A stretch of 64,000 bases of DNA, taken from NCBI GenBank assembly GCA_963575745.1, contig CAUYUJ010015028.1, positions 236,501 through 300,500 on the forward strand, written 5' to 3'. The notes below the pieces were generated by a model that saw only the letters and a program-made list of their open reading frames with translations, did not search any database and was not told the DNA's origin. The stretch's first letter is position 1. The number at the start of each line of letters is the position of its first letter. Origin of the DNA: Prorocentrum cordatum. Its lineage: Eukaryota > Sar > Dinophyceae > Prorocentrales > Prorocentraceae. A program made the position numbers and the translations under genes. This document shows positions 19,402 to 30,087 of the stretch, one piece after another.

Positions 19402-20560
19402 GACTAGGGGGTGGATGTTCCCCTTGAGTTCATGGCCCCCTCTCAGAGGCGTATTTTTCCCACTATTACTTCAAACGGGTTGTGGGTGAAAAAAGAAACA
19501 CGATGTCCGCCTGGACCCCCGCTGGACGAGCGGAATTGCGATCGCAGTGGCCCGCTCGGTCGCGCGTGACCCACCGCTGGGAACACCGTGAAAGCGCGGG
19601 CGTCGCGGCGACGACGACGGCGACGGCGACGACGACGGCGGCGCCTGCGCCGACGGCGAGGACGGCGGCAACGGCGACGGCGACGACGGCGACGAACATC
19701 GCGGTGACGGCGGCGACGGGGCCCGGGCTCGCGGCGATGCGGTGGTGATGCGGGGCCAGGGCCCGGTCGGGGGGCGGGGGGGCCACGTTTTTTTCTTGCC
19801 AGTTCACCCCGCGATGCACTCGCTCGAGCAATCAGGGTCGCGTTGCATCGGGCCGCGGAGATCCTTGGACCTGTTTCCAGCGAGTTGTAGGTGCTCCTCG
19901 GCAGGAGATTCGGGGCGCGGGCGCAGGACGTGGCTCCACAGTTCGGACGCGCCGCCGCGGGTGTCGCGCAACAGAGCAGCGACATGTTACTGAAAGGCTT
20001 GTTCCCTCTAGCCAATAGCTCCTTCAAAAAAAGAAAATGTGAAGGTGTTGCTCCCGGCCCTCGTTTCAGTCGCTTCATCTCAATATGTGCCTTGCCCCCC
20101 CTTGGGCTGCCCACGTGTCTCGTGGCCACATGTTGCGAAACTCCATTTTGGATGCCCCCCTCGTGAACGCCCCCGAAAACAAGGACATCGATATATCATA
20201 ATATTATGTCAGAAAAGGAATTGGAATAATAAGAATAAGAACACCGACACCAAGAAAACAATAAGAAGAAGAAGAGAGGGGGCAGAAGAGGAGTGGGAGG
20301 AGGAGCGGGGGGGTCAATAGGAAATAGGCTCAGGCATCCGCCTGTTTTGTTTTGTTTGGCGCCGCGGCCCCAGAGTTTCCAACTCCTCCCCCCCGGATAG
20401 GCTTGTGTCCCGCATGCGTTTTGGATGCTCCCGTGGCCGTGGCAGTGCCCTGCGGGCAGGAATCGGGGCAACCGTCCGAGGCCGAAAAACAATTGTGGGA
20501 CACTGTCTGGGATTGTAAACAACCATGTCATGGTGCCTCTGATGCGCGACCTTGTGAGGC
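19402..20560. other. No gene recognised; GCGACG-rich stretch at 19605-19740
   Basis: 19605-19740 is a degenerate GACGGCGAC array. From 20180 to 20320 the DNA is A- and G-rich (AAGAAGAAG). The remainder shows only short ORFs with no motif. Confidence 0.45.
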
Positions 20561-20563
20561 GGG

Positions 20564-21626
20564 GTGAGATTCCAAGATGACGATGTTGAGCAGGTCCCAA
20601 ATGCGGAAATTGAGAAACCGCCGTGTAACACTGAGGCACCCGAAGATCTATGTCATCATCTTGCAGCACGCATACCATTTCCACCGTGCTCCCACGATCT
20701 GGCTTTGCGGAGTTCTGTTGTAGGAGGCGCCAGCCACGGGTCGTTTTCGCCTCCCGGCACTACCTGGTGGAAAGAACGACGTATCCATGCTATTCGTTGT
20801 TCTCGAGGTGAACATCTATTCTTTGCTGTCAATACTGTGGGGATGCGGCCGCCCGTTGCACCCGCCGTTTTTTCACATGGTGCGAGGTTGGCATGACATT
20901 TGGTGCCAGTTCCGATGCAACTCGCGCGAAAGCATGCGCGAACGTAGGTGCCGTGGCGGGCCACGGGGTCATGATTGCATTTCTACCAGGTGCATATGTT
21001 ATTCTTCTTTGCCGCGGGTTGACGATGTTGAAGTGCAAGCTGCAATTATGCCCACGGTCCCAGCGAACCAGTTCGAACCCTGCTTGGGTCCTCTGCGCGT
21101 GGCATTTTCTGTGACCGGTCAGTTCTCCTGCGCAATGACGCGGCGCATTTGATCCAGGCTCGGTGGCGAGGTGTTGGGGCAGGCAGGGTCAGCAGTGCGG
21201 TTTTTTGTTTCAAGTGGCGCATGCAGCAATGAGAACCACGACACGGACACGGATGATCAAGAGGACGATCTTGCCAATTCTCCGGGATTTCTTGTTGTGA
21301 GGTATGCGGTCATGGGGAGTTCGACAACGAATGCACTCAGTTCGAGCGGCGCAACAAGTTTTCAGGACGCAGCCCAACGTTGGACACTAGAACAGGGGAG
21401 CTCCTCGTCGGACACTGCCCTGCAGTATGCTTACCGCCCCGCAAACCCGACCGACGGAGCCCAAGTATTCTGGCGAGAATGGCATTCTGTAGAAAGGCTG
21501 ATCCCGGCGGAGATCCGCAGGGACATCGAGTTCATGGAGTCGAAGTTGATCAAGCTAAGTTTTTTTTTGCGGAAGCTTTGTGTGGCGACTTCAGTGGGAG
21601 ATTTTGCTAGTCCAGGCGGGCCCTAA
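20564..21626 (+). pseudogene. Possible decayed coding region, plus strand, unknown product
   Basis: Three consecutive stretches look protein-like but lie in different frames. The first is 20564-20896 (DDDVEQVPNAEIEKPP, TTWWKERRIHAIRC), the second about 20893-21152 (GVMIAFLPGAYVILLC; FEPCLGPLRVAFS), and the third 21171-21626 (DTDTDDQEDDLANSPGFLV, then VFWREWHSVERLIPAEIRR). Amino-acid use is balanced, unlike the Arg/Pro/Ala-rich shadows nearby. No domain is recognised. Frameshifted retroelement remains or exons of a real gene are both possible, and it may be neither. Confidence 0.3.
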
Positions 21627-21897
21627 GCAGCGCGAAAGAATGACAGAGGGGAAAAGGATTTGGAACATCCCCGAGGGGCCCCCAAAAGGCCTGGGGGCCC
21701 ATGCGGAGAGAACGTCCTGCTGGCGGCCGTCCGCCCCAGTCGGCACCGGTGCCAGGGCCGCGGACGACAGAATTGCCCCGCAGGAGTTCCCCAAGCCGAC
21801 TCGTGTCGGGACGCGCCACTCTATGGGGGAGGTCACAGCCAACAGGCTGGAGTACAAGGTTTAGCCGCAATGTAGGTGCAAGTCCTCGGTCAGCATT

Positions 21898-23212
21898 TCA
21901 GGTCAGGCGGGATGTAACCAGGAGCCCTTTAGGCAGGGCCAAGCCCACCACATCCACACAGTCTACAGTGAGCGGGGCAAAGGCAGCGACGTGGTGCCAA
22001 GCAAGCCACCCTTCCAGTTCGAGTTTGCTCCCCCCGGTCATTCTGCGGCCCGCCTCCAACGCAAGAGAACGATGTTGATCTGTGGCTGGTCCTCGTGGCG
22101 AAGTGCCACATGATCCCTGTGCCGATGCTGGCCTGCGGCTGGAGCGGCTCCCCGTTCGGGGCGTTCCCTGGCCATTGGCCATTGGGTCGGATGGCCGCCC
22201 TGCCCCGGGTGTTCGCTCCGGAGCTGGACCGCCTTGTAGCCCGTGCGTGCGGTAGTCAAGGTTGTTCACGTAGGCGCCCGTATTGTTAAGTCGGGCCTGT
22301 CCCTCTACAGGAGGAATATTCAAAAATAGTCCAAAATTAGTGTGGGGACGATTTTTTAGCATGCTTTGATTATTTGGGAGCACTTTTGATCATTTTTTAT
22401 TTATCGTCTCAAATCCCCCTGTAGGGGGACACGCCCGACTCAAACGTATTGCACCGGAGCGCCCGCAGCTCCACCACGCCAACGTTTGGTCCAGGATGCG
22501 CTCGCGGAACATGGCGCCGAGGCTTATGATGCAGGACGGCCAGCTAGCAGGCTAGCGGGAGGCGCCGATTCTACACCCCGAAGCAACAGCGTCTTCCATT
22601 CGAGCAGCGTGGCCGCCGCGCAGAGCCCGACGAAGTTCAGCACCCCACCCGCACCAAGGAATGGATCGTGTGGGTTGAGGTTGGCGCCGTCCTGGATGCG
22701 GGCCACGAAGTCGCCGCCTCCGTGCAATGCGTGGAGCTCCGCGTCGTGCTCGTAGCTGCACGCTGCCGCACGATCGCTTGGCACGTGACCCACAGTGGCT
22801 GCAGTGGACGGAGAGCCTCCGACACGGAGCATCTCGCAGCGGCGATCGAGGAATGCGGCCGTGGTTCTCCAGGCAGTGGGCCGAGGATCGTTTCGAGGCC
22901 GGTGGCGTCGCAGTGCGCCCTTCGCTCGCCTGCCGACACGGCCAGGCGGCCGAAGCATGGCAGCAGTTGGTCCAGGTGCGGCTTGTACGAGCTCGGCGGG
23001 CACAGGCACGCTCCGATCACTGGCGGTGGCGAAGCAGCCAGCTTCTCGACCCCTTCAGAGCGAGAAGATGTCTGCCTCGCATCTGCGGGCTCCCAGCTGC
23101 TGGTGTGCTGGGCCCGCGTGCATGCCGAGGACCTCGACGTCGACGTCCGAGGCTTCCCACTTCGTGGGCTCCTTCTCCGGTGCGGGCAAGCCCCTCTGCG
23201 GACGCTGGGCAA
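21898..23212 (-). pseudogene. Possible decayed coding region, minus strand, split by a family A element
   Basis: Read on the minus strand, protein-like text runs from about 23150 down to 21898 in changing frames: PPPVIGACLCPPSSYKPHLD, then HDAELHALHGGGDFVARIQD, GGVLNFVGLCAAATLLEWKT, then GAMFRERILDQTLAWW near 22480. It resumes beyond the family A insertion (22286-22443) as GAYVNNLDYRTHGLQ, then ELEGWLAWHHVAAFAPLT, and ends in a stop at 21898. No family is recognised. The insertion and at least two frame changes make it inactive if it was ever a gene. The plus strand could in principle be the coding one, but its text is poorer. Confidence 0.35.
22286..22443 (+). mobile_element. Family A element, 8-bp TSD with one mismatch
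   Basis: Begins TTAAGTCGGGCCTGTCCCT and ends CCTGTAGGGGGACACGCCCGACTCAA. The flanks are CCGTATTG (22278-22285) and ACGTATTG (22444-22451). The core AAATAGTCCAAAATTAG, GGGGACGATTTTTTAGCATG and TTTATCGTCTCAAATCC follows the family pattern. Confidence 0.92.
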
Positions 23213-23345
23213 GGTCGTTCATGCCTTCACCGGCTTCGAAGTGGGTGCGGTGACACGACCTGGCGGGTTCGCGCATTGGGTCGGCCGAGTTGTCTCGAGC
23301 GGCAACATGTGAGCTCGAGAATGGCGCGATGCTTGCCACGGACGG

Positions 23346-23625
23346 GAGGAGGAGGAGGAGGAGGAGGAGGAGGAGGAGGAGGAGGAGGGGCAGGAGGGGG
23401 AGGAGCGGGAGGAGGGGGAGGAGGAGGAGGAGGAGGAGGAGGAGGAGGAGGAGGAGGAGGAGTTGAACGAGGACAGGGCAGGACTGAGGGGAGGACAAGG
23501 AGGAGGACAGGGATGAGGAGGAAGAGGAGGAGCAGGAGGAGGAGGGGGAGGAGCGAGAGGAGCGATGAGGAGGAGGAGGAGGAGGAGAAGGAGGAGGAGG
23601 AGGAGGAGGAGCAGGAAGGACCAGT
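23346..23625 (-). repeat. (GGA)n tract
   Basis: About 280 bp of GGA triplets on the plus strand (TCC on the minus), interrupted at 23465-23520. It is the only large GGA-on-plus tract before 49 kb. Confidence 0.97.
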
Positions 23626-24703
23626 GGAAACCCAATACGAACCAACGATGTTGCCATAAACCCTCCCTCCAGGTTTCCTCTTGACATGTCCGTACAATAT
23701 GATTTCTCTTTCAGGGAATTGCCGACTTGGATGACGACCGTTTGCGATTCCTCAATTGTGCCAGAACGTAGTTCCTGGGACTTCAGCGCCGCGAATCAAC
23801 GTGACTGTTGCGTCCTGGCAGTCTTGAGACGTGCCAGAACACCATTCGTGGGACTTCGACGTTGCGAATCAACGTGATTGTTGCGCCCTGAGAATCCCAA
23901 CCTGTGCCATGACACTGTTCATGGTATTTGTACCTCGCGGATCCCTGACACTATTGTAAACTTTCAAAACAAATGTTTGCGGTTGAGGCGAGAACCACGT
24001 TTTTTCAAGGAGCCGCACTCCATCCTGGAAGTGCATGCAAACGGTGCCCCCAGCAAAGCGTGCGCGGCGCTGTGGCGAGGAGCACAAGCTGTAGGGCAAC
24101 GCCATCCGTCCTTGATGCTGCTGCGAACTTCCAAGACGAGCGTGTGCACCTCGCGGAGGCGAGAGCTATACCTGCTGAACACCACCCGCCCTCCATCCGT
24201 GACACTGCTGCAGCTCTCAAGCGCCGAGCTCAGGAATGGCGCCAGGAAGCCTCCGGCGAAGCGCCCTGGCCCTCCCTGCCGACACGCCTGGGGGTGCGCC
24301 AGGGAGAATTCATGTGAGGGGAAGGGGAGTGGAGGAGGAACGGGAGGATCGGGAGGAGCAGGAGGAGGGGCGCGTCCCGCGCGCTCCCCGCCGCGCGCCC
24401 CGCGTGCGCGCGCAGGCGCCCACCGCGGAGCAGATGGCCTTCGTCCGGAGGCGGGCGGCGTGCCCCAGTCGAGCAGGCGGTCGCGATAGCGATACGTTTC
24501 AGGCTGGTCACGCTGCGTCTTCGGGGGACCTCGCCTGTTCCCAAAACTGGTGTCGTTTCTTGTGCCCGACGCGGGCTCGATGCGGACTCGAGGCGGTTTT
24601 GGCGCGGACTCTTTGACACGGATCCGATGAGTCCGAGATGGATTCGGCACGGATTCGACGCGGATGGGGCCGTGACGAGACAGACAAGGTCCCCCGAGGA
24701 TGC
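23626..24703. other. No gene recognised; short direct repeats
   Basis: Around 23720-23950 near-duplicates occur: GCCAGAAC.TNNTTC.TGGGACTTC and GCGAATCAACGTGA each appear twice. From 24590 to 24690, GATTCGGCACGGATTCGACGCGGAT-like words repeat. The rest has only shadow ORFs. Confidence 0.5.
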
Positions 24704-24951
24704 ACGTGATCGTTTTCTTATTCATTGTTTTGCCGATCGGCGCGGGCCCTCCGACCCCCCCCCGCCCCCCCACCCCTTCGTGGAGTAGATCTTGGCTGTT
24801 TTTGGCGCCTGTTTCAGGCACGTGGAGTTTCTTCCATAGGACGCACTGCCGCAAACAGTCGCATTGAGCAGAGGTCCGGAGCCAGACCTTCCCCCCTCCC
24901 TCTCCCCCCCTTCCGCCCAATGTCGAGACGGCGAACAAGAAAGCGCTTACC
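24704..24951 (+). mobile_element. Family F element, copy 2
   Basis: Matches 4491-4728: GTGATCGTTTTCTTATTC, TTTTGCCGATCGGCGCGGG, GTGGAGTAGATCTTGGCTG, TTTGGCGCCTGTTTCAGG, GCAAACAGTCGCATTGAGC and CGCCCAATGTCGAGACGGC in the same order. The end GGCGAACAAGAAAGCGCTTAC roughly inverts the start. Confidence 0.75.
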
Positions 24952-24990
24952 AACAGAACGATTTGGAGCCCGCTTGGGGGTGCCCTTCTC

Positions 24991-25247
24991 GGGTTGACCC
25001 AAAAGGGGGTCCAGCGACAAGGGGGTGGTGCGTTAGATTTGGTGCAATAGATTTGTGGGTTTGCAGTACATTTGGGGCGTGCAACATACATTCTTGGGCG
25101 CAAATGTATTGCTGGATTTTCGCGTGCAATGCATTACTTGCAATACAATGCAACACAATCCTCCAGCGCAATACATTAGCAAAAGAATTGCCCCAAATGT
25201 ATTGCACCACCCCCTTTCAGCTAGAGCCCCTTTTGGGTCACCCAAAC
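24991..25247. mobile_element. Family L element, copy 1
   Basis: The inverted termini are GGGTTGACCCAAAAGGGGGT at the left and CCCCTTTTGGGTCACCCAAAC at the right. Inside are CCAGC(GACAA/TGAAA)GGGGGTGGTGC and its complement. The core consists of repeated GCAATACA and TGTATTGC words that fold on themselves. Copies at 44537-44807 and 48809-49048. Confidence 0.88.
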
Positions 25248-25616
25248 ATTCGCCGAGCCCCAGCCGCACGGAAACGAAAACTCCGGAGCAGGTTTTGTAT
25301 AGCCTGGCCGCCCACCTCGCCGGCTCGCGGGCGACTCCGCGCCGCGGCGCCCGCTTCGGCGGGCCGAGGGAGGGGCGCGGCTGCCGGCGAGGACGCGGGG
25401 GGCGGAAAGCAGACCAGGTCTGAGTTGACCCAGCACTGGTTCTGGCGAGCAGGAAGGGGGGCGAGGATCGGGGTCATGGGTTCGAGGAGGCTTCTCTCGC
25501 CCGTTCCGGCCTCTGGGGGGCCGTGTGCGGGCCCCGGGACCGTCAAGACTGGCTCCAGGGTGAAACGCTGCACCAGATGGACCCCCTGCCCTCCTCCTCC
25601 AATCCTCCAATCCTCC

Positions 25617-25752
25617 AATCCTCCTCCTCCTCCTCCTCCTCCTCCTCCTTCCCCTCTTCCTCCTGCTCCTCCTTCTCCTCCCCCTCCTCCTCCTCCTCCT
25701 CCTCCTCCTCCTCGTCCTCCTCCTCCCCCTCCTCATCCTCTTCCCCCCCAGG
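25617..25752 (+). repeat. (TCC)n tract
   Basis: About 135 bp of TCC triplets on the plus strand. 25248-25616 before it holds no recognised gene. Confidence 0.95.
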
Positions 25753-25949
25753 AGGGGTCTAGGAATTGATGTTTGGCGGATCTCCTCTCTGACCGATGTT
25801 CTCGGGGCGCAGCCAGCTCAGACCCCCCGTCCGCCTTCCAGTTCCAAGATGTCCAGGGACGGCACGGATTTTGGAATGAACGACGTAGTAGAAAGCGTGA
25901 TGGTTGTTTGTGCTGTATGCGTGCGCGGTTTGTCCTTGCTCGGTTGGCG

Positions 25950-26265
25950 GCGGGGTTCCCTGGTATGCGGGTTCCCGGGTCCCTGGTTGATCTCCTTATC
26001 CATCGGTCTCACCCCATCGACCTCAATACCAAACTCTCAACCGATCTCCTCCATCGATCTCACCATCGATATCACAAAAGACCGCACGTGCGATCTCACG
26101 ATCGATTTCACTATCGATCTCACTGAATCGACTTCACTATACTATCGGTCTCACGATCCATCATACTATCGTCCTCACTATCGATCCCGCGATCGATCTC
26201 ACTATCGATTTAACAATCGATCTCAGTATCCATATCACGAATTCTCCAACAATCCATTGTTTGGG
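25950..26265. repeat. ATCGATCTCA-type 12-bp array with shared flanks, copy 2
   Basis: ATCGATCTCACTATCG words recur about every 12 bp from 26015 to 26235. Left flank GGGTTCCCGGGTCCCTGGTTG, right flank TATCACGAATTCTCCAACAATCCA; both resemble the flanks of the array at 17620-17990. Confidence 0.8.
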
Positions 26266-27398
26266 GTGTTTCTCTGGTGTATCTTGTAACCTACATGGTG
26301 GTTGGCCGATTACGCAGGCGGCTCACGCAGGACCCCTGCCCCGCTAACCACCATTCGGGATTACGAAATGGCGATTGGGAGCCAACGCCCCAGCCACAAT
26401 TTCGGCAAGCCGAAGACCTCCAGATCTTCCTTCCAAAGAGATCGTTTTCTGTCCTCTGGCGCATCACGGTCGTTACCCAGGCTCCCCCCCCCCGTTAACC
26501 GTAACGATCGTACGGGGGGGGGGGGGCCCGGACCCCCCCACCCCACGTGCTGGTGCCCGCGCGCACACTGTGGCGGTCGTTGCGCGCCCCCTCCTGCGTG
26601 CACCACCCGCCAAAACGCTCCCGTCACCGGGTGCCCCACCAGAAGTGATAAACGGCGATATCAAACGGGCATCGTGAGCCCGTCGCACCCTGACATCCCT
26701 CTGCGTCCCAGCGCCGACACCTGGTGTGGGGGGAGGGAGGCGAGGCGAGTCGCCGTGAAGCATCGGGGGGACCAACATGGGTACGGAAACATATGGGTAC
26801 GATGACCGACAGCGCGTCCAATTTCGGCTTCAATCTGGGCGTCAAGGGGCCTTGCATCCTTGCTGCGCAGCCTTCTGATCCAGTCGCACTGCAGAAGAGG
26901 CAGGGGACGGGTTCCAACGCGGGCGTGGTGTTCTCTTCTTGTGGGCCGTTGCCACCACGTACTTCTTGCCTCCCCCAGCTCCTACGGGCCGCGGGCCCTC
27001 CGTCCTGAATTCCGCTTTTCCGGCCCCCTCCTCCTCACCCTGCCTCCACAGCTCCCATCTTCTCGCCCTTCTGGGCGCCCTCTGTTGTTCGCGCGCCCTG
27101 GCCCCTGCCCTCTCCGGCGTCCGCCCTCCCTGGCCCCTGCCCTCCTTGGCGCCCCCGCCCTCCCTGGCTCCCGCCTGGCTCGCCCGCTGCGCCTCCCCAC
27201 GATCGGGGGAGCGCCTGGTTTCGCCGACGGCTCCTCTCGCCTGGCCGGTTTGGCTTGGCGGCTGGTCTCGCGGACGCCGGTTTCGCCCGGCGGGCTTCGC
27301 CGATCCGCCCGCGCCCCGCTGGTTTCGCCGCCCCGCCCGCCCGCCCCGCCGCCCGTTAGTGTCCCACCCGTTCGCGCGTTGGCAAGCCGGCCTGCTCT
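26266..27398. other. No gene recognised
   Basis: GC-rich DNA with G runs at 26514-26526 and Pro/Arg/Ala-rich shadow ORFs. 27060-27330 is C- and CCTCG-rich. No repeat copy elsewhere in the window was recognised. Confidence 0.4.
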
Positions 27399-27533
27399 AA
27401 CCTGGCATCTCTCGGACGTGTGCTCTTTTTCTCGGCGACGACCATCGAGGAGCATATTGGGCCACTTTGCGAAAAAAGCCACGCACGAAACCGAGAAATG
27501 CACTGGGAATGGACGTCCGAGCGATGGCAGGCT
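27399..27533. mobile_element. Family G element, copy 2
   Basis: Begins AACCTGGCATCTCTCGGACGT, ends GACGTCCGAGCGATGGCAGGC. The interior (TTTCTCGGCGACGACCATCG, AGGAGCATATTGGGCCAC, ACCGAGAAATGCACTGGG) matches 5588-5730. Confidence 0.85.
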
Positions 27534-27589
27534 AATGTCCTGCCCGTCCGACCTACCCCGGCGAACCCCGCCGTCGACGAGACAGGCCC

Positions 27590-27710
27590 TGGCGAAGCCA
27601 GCCGCCGGCGAAACTAGCCGTGGCGAAGCCAGCCGGCGGCAAAACCACACGGCCGAAGCCAGCGCCAGCGAAGCCAGTGCTGGCGAAAACAGCCCAGGTC
27701 CACGGAAAGA
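27590..27710. repeat. GGCGAAGCCAGC-type short tandem repeat
   Basis: GGCGAAGCCAGCCG, GGCGAAACTAGCCG, GGCGAAGCCAGCCG and related 15-bp words recur about eight times. 27711-28130 after it is C/T-rich with no supported gene. Confidence 0.65.
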
Positions 27711-28139
27711 CCTCATTGCCCCCTTCCCTCCTCTTCTGCTTGCCCGTCTGCCTTTGCCCCCCCCTCCGTCCCGTCCGTTCTCCTCCTGCTCCGTCCTCCC
27801 AGTTCTCAGATTCTTGTGTCATCCTTCCACCATCCTCCAATCTTTCTCTTCTAACCATCCACTCGTCCTTGTCCCTTCGTGTCCCTCCTTACCCAATCTG
27901 CCAGTCGCTTCATCCTGATGTCTCAACTCCTCCTTTCCCGTCCTCTTCTCCAAACCCCGCCCTCGGGCACGCGGCGCGCCCGCTCTCGTTGGCGGCCACC
28001 CCACCCTTCCGTCGGCACGGCCCGACCGGCGAGGGTCGTCGACGAGATCGTCAAGGACGGCAAGCCGTCCGACATGGAGCCGCCGGCGAAGAAGCCGGCC
28101 GTTTCAGGCCCGTGGGGGCCCTGCTGGATGATACAACCC

Positions 28140-28302
28140 TTAAGTCGGGCCTGTCCCTCTACAGGAGGAAAATTCAAAAATTGTTTTAAGAAATAGTCTG
28201 GGGACGATGTGTTGAGTATTTGTGTAGGTTGTTTGCGCATATGTCTGACTATTTTTTATTTTTCGTCCAAAATCCGCGTGTAGGAGGACACGCCCGACCT
28301 AA
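28140..28302 (+). mobile_element. Family A element with perfect 8-bp TSD
   Basis: Begins TTAAGTCGGGCCTGTCCCT, ends CGTGTAGGAGGACACGCCCGACCTAA. Flanked exactly by TACAACCC at 28132-28139 and 28303-28310. It carries the core TAGTCTGGGGACGATG and TTTTTCGTCCAAAATCC. Confidence 0.95.
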
Positions 28303-28471
28303 TACAACCCCGAGAGCGCACGGGTGGCACCCAGGGTTCCGCGGGCCTGATTTGTTCAGACCGGGCGCGTTTTCGCTCACGTCGGCCTCCCGGGGGGCTG
28401 CTTCTGGGCCCCGGGGCCATCAACGCATGTGCCGCCCCGGGGTGAAGCATTGTTCTTCCCGCGTTAATCGC

Positions 28472-28788
28472 CGGGCGCGTGCCTCTACTCGCTAAGTGCC
28501 TGCTCGCAAGCGTCCGAAAAGATGTGTTCCTTTTTGTATTGTTCACCACCCACCAAACCACCCCAACCCAACCTGAAGGCCTCAATTTGCGCTCCATTTC
28601 CAGTGGGGGGGGTTCCAATGAACATCGAAAACACATATATGGAGCCCATACCCCCCCAACCCGAAATTCGGGTCTTCGGGTTGGGTTGGGGTGGTGCGGT
28701 AGGTAGTCAACTGTACCGTAGATCCCCCGCGGCGGATCCAGGCCATTCGCGAGTAGCTACTCTAGGAGCAGTGGAACTCGCGCGTCCA
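28472..28788. mobile_element. Family J element, copy 2, carrying a nested insertion
   Basis: Left CTACTCGCTAAGTGCCTGCTCGCAAGCGTCCG and right GTACCGTAGATCCCCCGC, then CGCGAGTAGCTACTC and GTGGAACTCGCGCG, match 8932-9075. About 160 bp of extra DNA lies in the middle (28541-28700); see next entry. Confidence 0.8.
28541..28700. mobile_element. Nested inverted-repeat element inside family J copy 2
   Basis: Left CACCACCCACCAAACCACC and CCAACCCAACCTGAAGGCC; right GGTCTTCGGGTTGGGTTGGG and GTGGTGCGG. These are inverted termini of about 30 bp with mismatches. It is absent from family J copy 1, so it inserted after that element. Confidence 0.75.
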
Positions 28789-28998
28789 GTGAAGGAAACG
28801 CATCGTCGCATGGATGTCTGATGTCTGGGCAGCTGGCTGTCCGCAGGAGCGCTCGGGTGGGCCCCCCCCCCCAGCGGGGGGGGGTCAGGCAGCCGGGTGC
28901 GCTTGGGGAGCGGTCCCGTCATCGGGGGCCGGGTCCAGGGTGGACCCTGGGGCGACGGGGCAGCCCCCATGCAGGGCGCCCCCATGCAGGGCGTATGC

Positions 28999-29152
28999 AG
29001 GTCGGGCGTGTCCTCCGACAGGGGGAGCTTGGGCGAAGTATGAAAAGATAGTCAAGCGATGCTCAACAAATATGGAAACGCGCGCAAAAGGTAATCCCCG
29101 GACCATTGGCTGTTAACTACTTAATTTGAATAGGGGGACACGCCCGACTTAA
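28999..29152 (+). mobile_element. Family A element, diverged
   Basis: Begins AGGTCGGGCGTGTCCTCCGACAGGGGGAG, ends TAGGGGGACACGCCCGACTTAA. The interior is more diverged than in other copies. No clear target duplication. Confidence 0.8.
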
Positions 29153-29249
29153 TGTTTGGCAGCCGTCGGGGGGGGGGGGGGCCGAGGTCTCTTCTGACCG
29201 GCGGGGAGGCGCGCTCTGGTGGCGCCCCTCGGTTCGGGTATGGCTAGGA

Positions 29250-29441
29250 CCCCAGGTAGGGGACCCGGTTAGTGGCAGTGCCCCGAAGCCCCTGGCTTGG
29301 CCAGAGTGTCTGAACCAGCTTTGCCGCAGGTGGTGTTTTCTGGGGGGCTCGGCAGCGTCGGTTAGTGGAACGGGGCGGCGGGACGCCCCGGTACACATTA
29401 CTAAACCAGGTCCCACTAAACCCAGTTCTGCCAACGCCCGA
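29250..29441 (+). repeat. Family C dispersed repeat, copy 2
   Basis: Follows 6752-6935 in order: GAAGCCCCTGGCTTGGCCAG, TTTGCCGCAGGTGGTGTTTT, CGGTTAGTGG, GTACACATTACTAAACCAGG, TCCCACTAAACCCAGTTCTG and CCAACGCCCGA. Confidence 0.75.
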
Positions 29442-29661
29442 TCGGCATCGCGGGAGAGCGGCGACGGCTGCACGGCTGGCGGGAGGAGGAGGACGCGAGC
29501 CCTGCTGCGCAGTGTGCTCTCGCTGCAGCCGCCGAGGCGCTCCGCGCGGCGCTGCGCAGTGGCGCGCGGCACGCCCGCCGCAAGGCAGCGGCACAGCACG
29601 CCGCGCGCGCCCAGCCTTCGGCTGCCGGGACCCCCGTAGAGTCTGGGCACTCGGCTTGGCC

Positions 29662-29814
29662 TTAGGTCGGGCAGGTCCTACAGGCGGCTTTGGACGAAAA
29701 ATAAACCAATATTTTGACCAGGAATAGCCAAAAAGATTCATCAAGACATCGTCCCCATAAGATTGTTAGACTAGTTGTGAATATTCCTCCTGTAGAGCGA
29801 CATGCCCGATTTAA
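29662..29814 (-). mobile_element. Family A element, opposite orientation, 8-bp TSD with one mismatch
   Basis: Read on the minus strand it begins TTAAATCGGGCATGTCGCT and CTACAGGAGGAATATTC and ends with the TTTTTCGTCCAAAGCCGCCTG pattern. Flanks GCTTGGCC (29654-29661) and GCCTGGCC (29815-29822). It is the only clearly inverted copy in the window. Confidence 0.9.
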
Positions 29815-29966
29815 GCCTGGCCTTAAAATTTGGACGTTGGGACGCCCCCGGTCAGGGAGGGCTCGCCCGGCGTGGTGTGCCGCCGCCGGCGAGAGAGGGG
29901 GATGGTGGATGGGGGGATGGAGGATGTGGGAAAGGAGGATCGGGGAACGAAGAATGACATGAGCAT

Positions 29967-30066
29967 AAAAACTCGGAGGTCCGCGCGGATTTCTCGGATC
30001 CGCGCTGGAGCCCCCTGGCGGCGCCTCCAGCGCCGCCCCTGGCGCGCTCCGCGCGGGTTTGGGTTG
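29967..30066. mobile_element. Family K fragment
   Basis: CTCGGAGGTCCGCGCGGATTTC, GGATCCGCGCTGGAGCCCCCTGG and GGCGCTCCGCGCGGG match the left half of family K. The right terminus is missing; the family A copy at 30088 lies just beyond. Confidence 0.7.
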
Positions 30067-30087
30067 ATCCGATCCGGGTCCGTAGAT

